A stretch of 64,000 bases of DNA from Methylobacterium sp. 17Sr1-1 (GTDB taxonomy: Bacteria; Pseudomonadota; Alphaproteobacteria; Rhizobiales; Beijerinckiaceae): NCBI RefSeq assembly GCF_003173775.1, contig NZ_CP029552.1, positions 521,001 to 585,000 on the forward strand. The letters run 5' to 3'. The notes under the pieces are model-generated. The model saw only the letters and a program-made list of their open reading frames with translations. It made no database searches and was not told where the DNA came from. Made by a program: the position numbers and the translations under genes. Shown here in pieces: positions 1-8,965 of the stretch; within the stretch, counting starts at the first letter, position 1; every line of letters starts with the position of its first letter.

Positions 1-1446
1 GTCGAAGCCGGCCGCCAGGCGGTAGCCGAGGAAGTACGGCTCGGTGAACGAGAAGTCGACGCCGCGGGTGTACTGACCGGCGGTGCCGGCGAGGCGGACA
101 TACTGGCCACGGCCGAGGAAGTTCGACTCCGAGACCGAGACCTCGCCGATGATCCCGTCCGCCGTCGAGTAGCCGCCGGCGACCGAGAACGAGCCGGTCG
201 GTTGATCCTCGACGTCAATGTTGACGACGACGCGGTCGGGGGCGGAGCCGGGCTCGTTGGAGAACCGCACCTTCTTGAAGAAGCCGAGGCCGTTCAGGCG
301 GCGCTCGGCCCGGTCGACCAGCACGCGGTTGTAGGCGTCGCCCTCGGTGAGGTCGAGTTCGCGCCGCACGACGTAGTCGCGGGTGCGGGTGTTGCCGCGC
401 ACGTTGATGCGCTCGATGTAGACCTTCGGGCCGTCCTCGACGATGTAGCCGAGGGCGACGGTGCCGGTGGCGCGGTCACGCTCGCCGGTCGGGCGGACCT
501 GCGCGAAGGGGTGGCCGGCGCGGGCGACCGAGGTGGTGACGCCGGTGAGCGTCTTCTCGACGTCCTCGGCGTTGTAGACGTCGCCGACGCCGGTACGCAG
601 CTCGTCGCGCAGCACCGTGCCGTCGACGCCCGGGATGCGGGAATCGACCGAGACCGCGCCGACGCGGTACTGCTGGCCTTCCTCGACCGTGATGGTGATG
701 ATCCAGCCGCCGGCGGCGTCGTCGAAGCGCGAATCGGCCGAGGCGACCCGGAAGTCGGCGTAGCCGTTCTTCAGGTAGTAGCGCCGGATCAGGTCGAGGT
801 CGTTGGCGAGCCGGTCGGGATCGTAGACGTCCGAGGTCTTGACGAAGCTGAGGAGGTTCATCTCCGACAGCGTCATCAGGTCCTTCAGCCGGCCGTCCGA
901 GTAGACCTGGTTGCCGACGAAGCGGATCTCCTTGACGCCGGTCTTGTCACCCTCGTCGATGGTGTAGACGACGTCGACGCGGCCGTTCGGCAGGTCGACC
1001 GTGCGCACCGAGATCTTGGCCGACCCGCGGCCGGCCCGGCGGTACACCTCGCGGATACGCTCGAGGTCGGAGTTGATCGTCGCCTGGCTGTAGGGCCCGC
1101 GCGCCTTCGACTCGACGACGCTCTCGAGCGTGCCCTTCTCGACCTTCTTGTTGCCCTCGAAGAAGACGCGGTTGATCGTGTTGTTCTCGCGCACCGACAC
1201 GACGATGCGCCCGCCATTGTGCGCCACGCGCACGTCGGAGAACATCCCGCTGGCGATCAGGTTGCGGCGGCCCTCCTCGGGCGACACGCCGACCACGTAG
1301 GAACGGACCGTCTCTGCGTCGATCCGGCTGTTGCCCTGAACGACGATCTGCTGCGCGAAGGCGCTGCCGCTGGCGGCGATGGTGGCGGCCATGACAATGG
1401 CGCCTCTCGCCGACGCACGCCGGCGCTTACCCGTCATCGACATCAT
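1..1446 (-). CDS. bamA: BamA outer-membrane assembly factor (N-terminal part, cut by window edge)
   Basis: BamA is the central Omp85-family component of the BAM complex and inserts beta-barrel proteins into the outer membrane. The visible 482 codons run from a signal peptide (a basic MTGKRRRA stretch, then a hydrophobic run ending in SAFAQ) through the POTRA repeat region into the start of the barrel. The last residues seen read FTEPYFLGYRLAAGFD, a hallmark of the POTRA5/barrel junction. The C-terminal ~300 residues lie beyond base 1. Three in-frame ATGs (1446, 1443, 1437) compete as start and none has a strong ribosome binding site; 1437 gives the most compact signal peptide. It lies downstream of rseP in the same direction, a classic order, but a terminator-like hairpin (1730-1758) suggests its own promoter in 1447-1729. 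Confidence 0.93.
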   Translation of the reverse strand, partial: MMSMTGKRRRASARGAIVMAATIAASGSAFAQQIVVQGNSRIDAETVRSYVVGVSPEEGRRNLIASGMFSDVRVAHNGGRIVVSVRENNTINRVFFEGNKKVEKGTLESVVESKARGPYSQATINSDLERIREVYRRAGRGSAKISVRTVDLPNGRVDVVYTIDEGDKTGVKEIRFVGNQVYSDGRLKDLMTLSEMNLLSFVKTSDVYDPDRLANDLDLIRRYYLKNGYADFRVASADSRFDDAAGGWIITITVEEGQQYRVGAVSVDSRIPGVDGTVLRDELRTGVGDVYNAEDVEKTLTGVTTSVARAGHPFAQVRPTGERDRATGTVALGYIVEDGPKVYIERINVRGNTRTRDYVVRRELDLTEGDAYNRVLVDRAERRLNGLGFFKKVRFSNEPGSAPDRVVVNIDVEDQPTGSFSVAGGYSTADGIIGEVSVSESNFLGRGQYVRLAGTAGQYTRGVDFSFTEPYFLGYRLAAGFD

Positions 1447-1729
1447 CAAATGGCCCGTCTCATTTTTTACCGGCGCGGATTCACACCCGCGGACGATCAC
1501 CCTCTCGCGAGTGCGAAGGCCCCTGGTCCTAGCCTCGCTTCTATCGGGAATCCCCGGCGAAGCAAACGCCACGCTCCCGGCCGAAGGGGATTTTGCCCAC
1601 ACGTTGCCTTCCGGTCACGGGCGCCATCCAAGCCTTTCGCCGGTCAGAGTCAGCGCGCGATGAACGACTCAGCTGGGCCAACGGCCCGGAATGGCACGCA
1701 TTTTAAGAAAATTGACGGCATCCACGAAA

Positions 1730-1758
1730 AGAGCCGCCCGCGCGGTGCGGGCGGCTCT
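1730..1758 (-). terminator. Rho-independent terminator after rseP
   Basis: A perfect 12-bp stem (AGAGCCGCCCGC paired with GCGGGCGGCTCT) with a 5-nt loop is followed on the minus strand by TTTTCG. It lies about 110 bp past the rseP stop and before bamA, so it should end the rpsB-to-rseP transcript. The rest of 1447-1729 shows no gene and presumably holds the bamA promoter. Confidence 0.75.
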
Positions 1759-1803
1759 CGCCGGCCTGTGGAAGAGGGCTTCCGGAGGGGTAGGGGATGT
1801 CAT

Positions 1804-1863
1804 CGATCTCCGATTGATCGCTTCAGGCGATCCTGTCGGATCGCGTTCGCGATGCGGAGATCG
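1804..1863. repeat. Cloverleaf-type palindromic repeat, copy 1
   Basis: The outer arms CGATCTCCG and CGGAGATCG pair perfectly. Inside are a GATCGC-TTCAG-GCGATC hairpin and an overlapping GCGATCC-TGTC-GGATCGC hairpin. A second copy with changed loop and arm bases but preserved pairing lies at 12507-12567. It ends 2 bp past the rseP stop codon. Confidence 0.7.
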
Positions 1864-1865
1864 TG

Positions 1866-3026
1866 TCAGGTGCCGCGGTTGAACGCGGCGCCGATGTGCA
1901 GGATGTCGTTCCAGGTCGCGAACAGCATCAGCATCAGCACCAGGGCGAGGCCGATGCGGAAGCCGATCTCCTGCGCCCGCTCGCTCAAGGGGCGGCCGCG
2001 CACGATCTCGACGGCGTAGAACATCAGGTGGCCGCCATCGAGCATCGGCACCGGGAACAGGTTGATGAGCCCGATCGACACCGACAGGACCGCGATCAGC
2101 CCGACGAGCGCCCCGATGCCGCCGACCTTGGCGGCCTGCCCCGAGACCCGGGCGATGCCCATCGGCCCCGAGAGCTGGTCGGCGGATTCGCGCCCCGTGA
2201 CCAGCTTGCCGATGTAGCTGAAGGTGCGGTCGACGACGAAGTAGGTCTCGTAGACGCCGATCTTCAGCGAATCGAGCGCGCCGTAGTGCACCAGCTTCAC
2301 GTCGGCGGCGTCGCGCGGGCCCTGGATGCCGAGCCGCCCGATGCGCTGGGTGCCGAACGGGGTCTTGTCCTCGTAGACGTCCGGCGTCGCGGTGAGCGGG
2401 GTGGTGACCCCGCCGCGCTCGACCGTGAAGTCGAGCCGGTCGCCGGCGGCGCCCGAGACGGTGCGCTGCATGTCGGCGAAGTTGGCGATGGGGCTGCCGT
2501 TGATCGTCAGCACCACGTCGCCGGCCTGGAAGCCGGCCCGGTCGGCCGCGCTGCCGGCCTGCACCGCCGAGACCCGGGGCGCCACCTCGTAGCGGCCGGT
2601 GGCGTAGACGGCGCCGGCGAAGACCGCGATCGCGAGGAGGAAGTTCGCGATCGGCCCCGCCGCCACGATGGCGACCCGCTTCCAGACGTTCTGGGCGTGG
2701 AAGCTGATCGCGTGGTCGGCCGGGTTCATGCGCGCCATCGCGTCCGCATCCGGCACGCTGGCCCCGTTCATGTCGCCGACGAACTTGACGTAGCCGCCGA
2801 GCGGGATCGCCGACAGCTTCCATCGCGTGCCGCGGCGGTCGTTGAAGCCGACGATCTCGGGCCCGAAGCCGATCGAGAAGCTCGTCACCCCGACGCCGCA
2901 CCACCGCCCGACCAGGAAATGGCCCATCTCGTGGATGAACACCACGACGGTGAGGACGAACAGGAACGGCACGATGTAGCCGAGCAGGTTCGTCGTCGCG
3001 CCGCCGACGACGTTGAGCAGATCCAT
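1866..3026 (-). CDS. rseP: RseP-type site-2 zinc metalloprotease
   Basis: This is a membrane-embedded zinc protease that performs regulated intramembrane proteolysis of anti-sigma factors and clears remnant signal peptides. The first membrane helix carries the catalytic HEMGH at residues 32-36. A periplasmic PDZ domain follows (about residues 125-215, with GSAADRAGFQAGD and GSPI). The C-terminal helices carry the second metal site in PMLDGGH. At 386 aa it is the normal size, with one obvious PDZ rather than the two of E. coli. The ATG at 3026 was chosen over the longer reading because GAGGT lies 5 bases upstream and MDLLNVVGG is a typical alphaproteobacterial start. It sits between dxr and bamA, which fits a role in envelope maintenance. 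Confidence 0.95.
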   Translation of the reverse strand: MDLLNVVGGATTNLLGYIVPFLFVLTVVVFIHEMGHFLVGRWCGVGVTSFSIGFGPEIVGFNDRRGTRWKLSAIPLGGYVKFVGDMNGASVPDADAMARMNPADHAISFHAQNVWKRVAIVAAGPIANFLLAIAVFAGAVYATGRYEVAPRVSAVQAGSAADRAGFQAGDVVLTINGSPIANFADMQRTVSGAAGDRLDFTVERGGVTTPLTATPDVYEDKTPFGTQRIGRLGIQGPRDAADVKLVHYGALDSLKIGVYETYFVVDRTFSYIGKLVTGRESADQLSGPMGIARVSGQAAKVGGIGALVGLIAVLSVSIGLINLFPVPMLDGGHLMFYAVEIVRGRPLSERAQEIGFRIGLALVLMLMLFATWNDILHIGAAFNRGT

Positions 3027-3167
3027 GGTCACCTCGATGCGGCGCGGCGGGCCCTCCCTGGCCCGGCGCGGCCGCCTTGCCGATCCCCCCTTCATACAGA
3101 GTCCCGGGGACGGCGAACAGAGCGCGAAACGACCGAGGGTTAACTTAACGGAAGGCTAAGCTCCCGG

Positions 3168-4331
3168 TCAGGCGGCCAGGGCCTCCCGGCTCCAGCCGCG
3201 CACCTCGTCGTCGATGGCGAGCGCCTCCTCGACGTCGGCGGGAGCGGCGGGGAAACGCGCCGCGAAGTGCTCGCAGGCCCGCTCGACCAGGGCGGCGATG
3301 TCGTAGAAGCCGATCTTTCCGGCGATGAAGGCCGCGACCGCGATCTCGTTCGCCGCGTTCATCACCGTCGGCTGGGCGCCGCCGGCGGCGAGCGCGGCCT
3401 TGGCGATGCGCAGGCAGGGGAAGCGCTCCTCGTCCGGGCGCTCGAAGGTGAGGCTGCCGGTCGCCGCGAGGTCGAGAGGCTTGCCGCGGGCGATCGACAG
3501 GCGCTCGCCGAGGCCGAGGCAATGGGCGATCGGCACCCGCATGTCGGGGACGTAGAGCCCCGCCGTCACCGCGCCGTCGCGCCAGGTGACGAGGGCGTGG
3601 ACGATCGATTGCGGATGCACCACGGCATCGAGGCGCTCGGCCTCGATGCCGAACAGGTGGTGGGCCTCGATCAGCTCCAGCCCCTTGTTCATCAGGGTGG
3701 CCGAATCGATGTTGATCTTCATGCCCATCGACCAGGTCGGGTGCGCGGCGGCGTCCGCCGCGCTCGCCGCCGCGATCCGCTCGCGGCTCGCGGTCCGGAA
3801 CGGGCCGCCCGAGGCGGTGATGGTCATGCGGGTGATGTCGTCGACCCGGCCGGTGCCGATCGACTGTTCGAGCGCGTTGTGCTCGGAATCCATCGGCAGG
3901 ATGCGGGCGCCGTACTTCTTCGCGTCGCGCATGAAGGCGTCGCCGGCGCAGACCAGACTCTCCTTGTTGGCGAGCGCCACGGTGCGGCCCTGGCGGATCG
4001 CCGCGCAGGTGGGGCTCAGGCCCGCCGCCCCGCTCACCGCCGCCACCACGAGATCGGCCTCCCGGGTCGCCGCCTCGATCACCGCCGAGGGGCCGGCGCC
4101 GCAGGCGATGCCGGAGCCGCCAAGCGCGTCGCGCAGGGCCGGACCGGCATCCGCGTCGGCGATCGCCGCGAAGTCGGCGTTCAGCTCGCGGGCGACGCGC
4201 GCGAGGGCTTGCGCGTCGCGGCCGCCCGCCACGGCGCCGACCCGGAAGCGGTCGCGGTGCTGGTCGAGCAGGTCGGCGGTGGAGCGTCCGATCGAGCCGG
4301 TCGCACCCAGGACGGAGACTGTGAGGGTCAT
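3168..4331 (-). CDS. dxr: 1-deoxy-D-xylulose 5-phosphate reductoisomerase
   Basis: Dxr is the NADPH- and divalent-metal-dependent second enzyme of the MEP isoprenoid pathway, converting DXP to 2-C-methyl-D-erythritol 4-phosphate in the cytosol. The 387 aa protein opens with the nucleotide-binding SVLGATGSIG and carries the metal/substrate motif PMDSEHNALEQ, SGGPFR, and MNKGLELIEAHHLF, as expected of the family. The ATG at 4331 overlaps the cdsA stop by 4 bases (ATGA), implying translational coupling. With uppS upstream and ispG at 16738, the window links isoprenoid precursor supply to undecaprenyl synthesis. Confidence 0.97.
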   Translation of the reverse strand: MTLTVSVLGATGSIGRSTADLLDQHRDRFRVGAVAGGRDAQALARVARELNADFAAIADADAGPALRDALGGSGIACGAGPSAVIEAATREADLVVAAVSGAAGLSPTCAAIRQGRTVALANKESLVCAGDAFMRDAKKYGARILPMDSEHNALEQSIGTGRVDDITRMTITASGGPFRTASRERIAAASAADAAAHPTWSMGMKINIDSATLMNKGLELIEAHHLFGIEAERLDAVVHPQSIVHALVTWRDGAVTAGLYVPDMRVPIAHCLGLGERLSIARGKPLDLAATGSLTFERPDEERFPCLRIAKAALAAGGAQPTVMNAANEIAVAAFIAGKIGFYDIAALVERACEHFAARFPAAPADVEEALAIDDEVRGWSREALAA

Positions 4332-5194
4332 GACGATCCCGTGAGAGTGAGGCCGACGAGCAGGAGGCCGGCGAGGAGGGCCGCGGCGAAGAAGCCGTCG
4401 AGGCGGTCCATCACGCCGCCATGGCCCGGGATCAGGCGGCCGGAATCCTTGGCGCCGTAGGCGCGCTTGAGGGCCGATTCGGCGAGGTCGCCGCCCTGGC
4501 TCATCACCGAGCCAAGGGCCGACAGACCGGCCGCGAGGGGGATCGACAGGGCCTCGGTGGCGCCGAGATGGCGCGCGCCGGCCGCCACCGTGCCGCCGAC
4601 GACCGTCGCGGCGAGAAGGCCGCCGCAGAAGCCCGACCAGGTCTTCTTCGGGCTCACCGCCGGCCACAGCTTCGGCCCGCCGAGGGTGCGGCCGGTGAAG
4701 TAGGCGGCGATGTCGGTGGTCCAGACCACCCCGAACAGCCAGAGCGGGCCGGCGAGCCCGATGCGCGGATCGTCGCGCAGGAGCACCGGCACCAGGGCGA
4801 CGACGAGGGCGCAGGCGAGGCTCGCCGGCGCCCAGATCCGCCCCGAGGCCGGCCGGGCGAGGGCCACCAGCAATGCGAGACCGGCGATCACGCCGCCGAT
4901 GAGCCAGGGCAGCGGCACGGCGAGCCGCGCTCCCGCCACGACGCCGAGGAGGACGAGGCCCGCGATCGCCAGCAGCGGCCGGTGCGGGCCCGTGCGGGTG
5001 ATGGCCATCCACTCGCCCACCACCGCGAGGCCGGCGAGGAACCAGATGACCGCGAAGATCCAGCCGCCGTTCAGCGTCGCGCCGAGGACGAGCAGGCCGA
5101 GCACGATCCCGGAGACCGTGCGGGCGCCGAGTTCCGTCGCGGGCCAGGCCGGGCGGCCTGTCCCGGGTAGCTTCGTGCCGTCGCCCGCCATCAC
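4328..5194 (-). CDS. cdsA: Phosphatidate cytidylyltransferase
   Basis: CdsA makes CDP-diacylglycerol from phosphatidate and CTP, the branch point of membrane phospholipid synthesis. The 288 aa protein is a multi-pass inner-membrane protein (about eight hydrophobic segments) and bears the family signature near its C terminus: [19 protein letters not shown] followed by VMDRLDG (about residues 240-268). The start is GTG 5194 or the overlapping ATG 5191; the uppS stop TGA lies at 5191-5193, so translation is coupled either way. It also overlaps dxr by 4 bases. Confidence 0.95.
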   Translation of the reverse strand: MMAGDGTKLPGTGRPAWPATELGARTVSGIVLGLLVLGATLNGGWIFAVIWFLAGLAVVGEWMAITRTGPHRPLLAIAGLVLLGVVAGARLAVPLPWLIGGVIAGLALLVALARPASGRIWAPASLACALVVALVPVLLRDDPRIGLAGPLWLFGVVWTTDIAAYFTGRTLGGPKLWPAVSPKKTWSGFCGGLLAATVVGGTVAAGARHLGATEALSIPLAAGLSALGSVMSQGGDLAESALKRAYGAKDSGRLIPGHGGVMDRLDGFFAAALLAGLLLVGLTLTGSS

Positions 5195-6015
5195 CCCGCC
5201 CGGGCGCTGAGGCCGCCGAAGCGGCGGTCGCGGTTCTGGAACTCGCCGATCGCCGCGAGGAAGGTGGCGTGGTCGAAGTCGGGCCAGAAATCCGGCACGA
5301 ACACGAACTCGGAATAGGCGGTCTGCCAGGTCAGGAAGTTCGACACCCGCTGCTCGCCGGAGGTGCGGATGACGAGGTCGGGATCGGGGATGCCGTCGGT
5401 GTCGAGGGCGCCCGTGAGCGCCGCGGCGTCGATCGCGTCGGGCGCCAGGCGCCCCTCGGCGACCGCCACGGCGAGCGTGCGGACCGCGCGCAGGATCTCC
5501 TGGCGCCCGCCGTAATTGAACGCCACCACGAGGGTCAGCTTCGTGTTGCGGGCGGTGCGCTCCTCGGCCTCGCGCAGGAGGCCGGCGATGTCGCCCGGCA
5601 GGCCGTCGCGCTCGCCGATGATCCGCACCCGGACGCCGTTGGCGTGCAGGTCGGCGAGGTCGCGGCGCACGAACAGCTTGAGCAGGCCCATCAGGTCCGC
5701 CACCTCGGCGGCGGGCCGGCGCCAGTTCTCGGAGGAGAAGCTGTAGATGGTGAGGTAGGGGATGCGCAGGTCGATCGCCGAGCGCACGGCGCGGCGCACC
5801 GCCTCGACGCCGCGGCGATGGCCCTCGACCCGCGGCAATCCGCGGCGGGCGGCCCAGCGGCCGTTGCCATCCATGATGATGGCGACGTGTTGCGGCATCG
5901 TCCCGCCGGAGGAGGGCCCGCCCGTCGGGTCGGGGCAGGCCGCCGGGCGGCCGTAATCCTGGGACTGGTCCCGGCCTGCCTCCAGCAGGGTCACCGTCTC
6001 GCTGTCGCCTGCCAT
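5191..6015 (-). CDS. uppS: Isoprenyl transferase (undecaprenyl diphosphate synthase)
   Basis: UppS is a cis-prenyltransferase that extends farnesyl-PP with isopentenyl-PP to the C55 lipid carrier for peptidoglycan and O-antigen. It carries the family motifs [32 protein letters not shown] and [12 protein letters not shown], plus a C-terminal RDRRFGG. The catalytic Asp is in MDGNGRW. The start is uncertain: ATG 6015 gives 274 aa, ATG 5898 gives 219 aa beginning one residue before PQHVAII, and GTG 6063 gives 290 aa. The N-terminal ~40 residues are low-complexity and no start has a strong ribosome binding site. It overlaps cdsA. Confidence 0.94.
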   Translation of the reverse strand: MAGDSETVTLLEAGRDQSQDYGRPAACPDPTGGPSSGGTMPQHVAIIMDGNGRWAARRGLPRVEGHRRGVEAVRRAVRSAIDLRIPYLTIYSFSSENWRRPAAEVADLMGLLKLFVRRDLADLHANGVRVRIIGERDGLPGDIAGLLREAEERTARNTKLTLVVAFNYGGRQEILRAVRTLAVAVAEGRLAPDAIDAAALTGALDTDGIPDPDLVIRTSGEQRVSNFLTWQTAYSEFVFVPDFWPDFDHATFLAAIGEFQNRDRRFGGLSARAG

Positions 6016-6091
6016 GCTGGCCCCGACCCCGGCGGAGCCGTCTTCCGGCTCCGCGCTCCCCACGCGCTCGTTTCCGTCATGCCGGTCCGTG

Positions 6092-6658
6092 TCAGACCTG
6101 CATGATCTCCTTCTCCTTGGCCGCCAGGGTCTGGTCGACCTCGGCGATGTGCTGATCGGTCGCCTTCTGCACCTGGTCGGCCTGGCGCTTCTCGTCGTCC
6201 TGGCTGATGGCGCCGTCCTTCTCGAGCTTCTTCAGGTGGTCGAGACCGTCGCGGCGGACGTGGCGGACCGCGACGCGGGCCTCCTCGGCGTATTTGTGCG
6301 CGACCTTGACCATCTCCTTGCGGCGCTGCTCGTTCATCTCGGGGATGCGCAGGCGGATGGTCTGGCCTTCCGTCATTGGGTTGAGGCCGAGGTCGGATTC
6401 GCGGATCGCCTTCTCGACCGCCGCGACCATGCCGCGGTCCCACACCGAGACGCTGAGCAGGCGCGGCTCCGGCACGCTGATGGTGGCGACCTGCGCCATC
6501 GACATCGCGGCGCCGTAGGCATCGACCTGGATCGGGTCGAGGAGCGAGGGGGTGGCCCGGCCGGTGCGCAGCGAACCGAGGTCGTGCTTCAGGGAATTCA
6601 GCGCGCCCTGCATGCGCCGCTTGATGTCGTTGAGATCGAAAGGGGGAGGAGTGGCCAT
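6092..6658 (-). CDS. frr: Ribosome recycling factor
   Basis: RRF works with EF-G to split post-termination ribosomes. The 188 aa product (family about 185) has the conserved [19 protein letters not shown] near its N terminus and [19 protein letters not shown] in the three-helix bundle, ending in a helical [16 protein letters not shown]. The ATG at 6658, with GCAGGA immediately upstream, was chosen; a longer reading would run into the upstream repeat element and is not protein-like. It is separated from pyrH by the repeat at 6800-6908. Confidence 0.97.
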   Translation of the reverse strand: MATPPPFDLNDIKRRMQGALNSLKHDLGSLRTGRATPSLLDPIQVDAYGAAMSMAQVATISVPEPRLLSVSVWDRGMVAAVEKAIRESDLGLNPMTEGQTIRLRIPEMNEQRRKEMVKVAHKYAEEARVAVRHVRRDGLDHLKKLEKDGAISQDDEKRQADQVQKATDQHIAEVDQTLAAKEKEIMQV

Positions 6659-6799
6659 TCCTGCGCGTCCCGAGGCGTTTTTGAGGAGAATGGGAATTAG
6701 GGCGCGCCCGTGCCGGGCCCGCCCTGATCCGGCTTCAATGAACCAAAACCCGACCTGCCGCAAATCGTCAGGCGCGGCAGGGGCCCGGGTGCGGCGCCG

Positions 6800-6908
6800 C
6801 CTTAGAGCGCTCCACGATTGCGCTGCAACCACAAGGCTCTCTAAGTCTCTGTTTCGTCGAATTTTCTCCGACGAACCGGTATCCACTTCGTCGGAAAATG
6901 CTCTAAGG
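6800..6908 (-). repeat. 109-bp dispersed intergenic repeat, copy 1 (supplies pyrH stop codon)
   Basis: The ends are inverted: CCTTAGAGC on the left and GCTCTAAGG on the right. Read on the minus strand it begins TTAGAGCATTTTCCGACGAA, continues through GTGGATACCGGTTCGTC and ends GAGCGCTCTAAGG. The same sequence recurs at 21040-21148 (same length) and partly at 16559-16605. The TAG stop of pyrH (6903-6905) lies inside the right end of the element. Confidence 0.8.
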
Positions 6909-7646
6909 CGCCACCAGCGTCGAGGGCGCGGCGCCGGTGAGGATCGCCGTCACCGAGCTCGGGGCGTGGACCGAGCCGACGATCAGCGGCAGGCCGCCGT
7001 CGCGGGCGAGCGCGAAGGCGGCGGTGTCCATCACCTTGAGGTCGCGGGCGATCGCCTCGTCGTGGCTCAGGCGCTCGTAGCGCACCGCGTCGGGATTGGT
7101 CTTCGGATCGGCGGAATAGACGCCGTCGACCTGCGTGGCCTTCAGCACCGCGTCGCATTTCAGCTCGGCGGCGCGCAGCACCGCGGCGGTGTCGGTGGTG
7201 AAGTACGGGTTGCCGGTGCCGCCGGCCAGCACCACGACCTGGCCCTTGTCGAGGTGGTGCAGGGCCGGCTGGCGGGCATAGGTCTCGCAGATCGTCGGCA
7301 TCGACACCGCGGACATGGTGCGGGCGGTCACGCCGGCGGCGTTGAGCGCGGTCTCGAGCGCCAGCGAGTTCATCACCGTCGCCATCATGCCGAGCGAATC
7401 ACCCGTGGCGCGGTCGATCCAGCCGGCGGCCGAGACGCGGGCGCCGCGGATCACGTTGCCGCCCCCGACCACGAGGGCGATCTGGAAGCCTGCGCCCACC
7501 GCCCGGGCGAGGTCGTCGGCGAGCGCTGCCAGGGTCGGCGGGTGCAGCCAGTAGCCGTCGGGCGCCGCCAGCGCCTCGCCGGAAAGCTTCACCAGCACGC
7601 GGCGGAAGGGGGCCGGGCCTGGCTCCGGCAGGGCGTGTTCGGGCAT
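6903..7646 (-). CDS. pyrH: UMP kinase
   Basis: PyrH phosphorylates UMP to UDP as a cytosolic homohexamer of the amino-acid kinase fold and is regulated by GTP and UTP. The 247 aa protein shows the kinase start [11 protein letters not shown], the nucleotide loop [23 protein letters not shown] and [14 protein letters not shown], all typical. The ATG at 7646 has AGAGGAGCG 5 bases upstream. The stop codon TAG lies inside the dispersed repeat at 6800-6908, so the last codons may have been reset by that insertion. It lies in the standard tsf-pyrH-frr order. Confidence 0.97.
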   Translation of the reverse strand: MPEHALPEPGPAPFRRVLVKLSGEALAAPDGYWLHPPTLAALADDLARAVGAGFQIALVVGGGNVIRGARVSAAGWIDRATGDSLGMMATVMNSLALETALNAAGVTARTMSAVSMPTICETYARQPALHHLDKGQVVVLAGGTGNPYFTTDTAAVLRAAELKCDAVLKATQVDGVYSADPKTNPDAVRYERLSHDEAIARDLKVMDTAAFALARDGGLPLIVGSVHAPSSVTAILTGAAPSTLVAP

Positions 7647-7793
7647 GGGCGCTCCTCTGGCCGCCCGCGAGGCGACGGCTGTCGGCGTCGAGTGTCGTGA
7701 CGAGTCGGCCGGGTTCTAGCCTGTCGATCCCGGCCCGTCGAGGCGCCGCCGGACCGGAATCCGCGGTCCAACGCACGGGACGCCGGTCACGAG

Positions 7794-7822
7794 AAAGGGG
7801 CCCGCCAAGGCGGACCCCCTTC
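7794..7822 (-). terminator. Terminator after tsf
   Basis: On the minus strand AGGGGGTCCGCC, a TT loop and GGCGGGCCCCTTTCTC form a GC-rich stem with one mismatch region followed by a short T run. It lies 51 bp after the tsf stop and before pyrH, so rpsB-tsf may end here in part. Confidence 0.6.
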
Positions 7823-7872
7823 CTCAACTCTCTTGTGATGCTTGCCTCGCGCGATGCGGGGGCAATCGCCGC

Positions 7873-8796
7873 TCAGCCCTTGGCGGCGGCCGCGACCTCG
7901 GCGGCGAAGTCCGGGGCCTCTTCCTTCTCGATGCCGTCGCCCAGCCCGTAGCGGACGAAGCCGGTGAGCTTGACCGGACCGCCGGCCTTGCCCTCGGCCT
8001 CCTTGAGCACCTGCGAGACCGTCTTCGACGAGTCGTGCACGAAGGGCTGCTCGAGGAGGGTGACTTCCTTGTAGTAGCTCTTCAGGCCGCTCTCGACGAT
8101 CTTGGCCATCACGTGGTCGGGCTTGCCGGCGTTCTTCTCGCGCAGGATGTTGCTCTCGCGCTCGACCGTGGCGGCATCGACGCCCGAGGCGTCGAGCGCC
8201 ACCGGGTTGGTCGCTGCGACGTGCATGGCGATCTGGCGGCCGAGCTGGCTCAGGACCGTCACGTCGCCGGCCGATTCGAGGGCGACGAGCACGCCGATCT
8301 TGCCGAGACCCTCGGAGACCTGGCCGTGGACGTAGGACGCGATGACGCCCTTCTCGACCTGCAGCTTGGCGACGCGGCGCAGGGTCATGTTCTCGCCGAT
8401 GGTGGCGATCAGCTCCTGCAGCTTGTCCTTCACGGTCGTCTCGGCGCCCGGGAAGCGGGCAGCCTCGAGGGCCTCGATGCTGTCGCCGGCGGTGAGCGCC
8501 AGCTTGGCGGCCTCGCGGACGAAGGCCTGGAAGCCGTCGTTGCGGGCGACGAAGTCGGTCTCGGAGTTCACCTCGAGCACCGCGGCGTGGTGGCCGGCGG
8601 ACTCGACCGCGACCAGGCCCTCGGCGGCGACGCGGCCGGCCTTCTTGGCGGCCTTGGCGAGGCCCTTCTTGCGCAGCCAGTCCACGGCCGCCTCGAGGTC
8701 GCCGGCGGTCTCGTTGAGGGCCGACTTGCAGTCCATCATGCCCGCGCCGGTCTTCTCGCGCAGCTCCTTGACCATCGCTGCCGTGATGTTGGCCAT
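7873..8796 (-). CDS. tsf: Elongation factor Ts
   Basis: EF-Ts is the nucleotide exchange factor of EF-Tu. The 307 aa protein starts [20 protein letters not shown], followed by [13 protein letters not shown], the canonical UBA-like N-terminal domain. [13 protein letters not shown] and [16 protein letters not shown] are the core EF-Tu-contacting motifs. It is slightly longer than the E. coli protein (283), as usual for alphaproteobacteria. It follows rpsB in the same direction with a strong hairpin between them, the typical arrangement in which tsf is made at a different level from S2. Confidence 0.97.
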   Translation of the reverse strand: MANITAAMVKELREKTGAGMMDCKSALNETAGDLEAAVDWLRKKGLAKAAKKAGRVAAEGLVAVESAGHHAAVLEVNSETDFVARNDGFQAFVREAAKLALTAGDSIEALEAARFPGAETTVKDKLQELIATIGENMTLRRVAKLQVEKGVIASYVHGQVSEGLGKIGVLVALESAGDVTVLSQLGRQIAMHVAATNPVALDASGVDAATVERESNILREKNAGKPDHVMAKIVESGLKSYYKEVTLLEQPFVHDSSKTVSQVLKEAEGKAGGPVKLTGFVRYGLGDGIEKEEAPDFAAEVAAAAKG

Positions 8797-8880
8797 CGTG
8801 GGATCCTCTCGATTGGCGCCCCGGCGCCCCTGGAGGGGCGGTGCCGCAGCGGGGGCGGCGCCGGTCGGCTGATAAAGGGA

Positions 8881-8908
8881 GCCCGGCGCCGTGGCGGCGC
8901 CGGGCTTT
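8881..8908 (-). terminator. Stem-loop between rpsB and tsf (possible attenuator)
   Basis: Arms GCCCGGCGCC and GGCGCCGGGC pair perfectly around a 5-base loop. On the plus strand it is followed by TTTT; on the transcribed minus strand it is followed by TCCCTTTATC, a weak T tract. It probably lowers readthrough from rpsB into tsf. Confidence 0.55.
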
Positions 8909-8965
8909 TGAAAGGCGTCAGGTTCGCGGGACGCTAACGCGCCCCGCCTGCGATCCGTGCCGGGA

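Noticed and set aside
202..2019. Plus-strand 605-codon frame over bamA and rseP
   Set aside because: It overlaps the clear minus-strand bamA and crosses the terminator and repeat; protein is low complexity without motifs.
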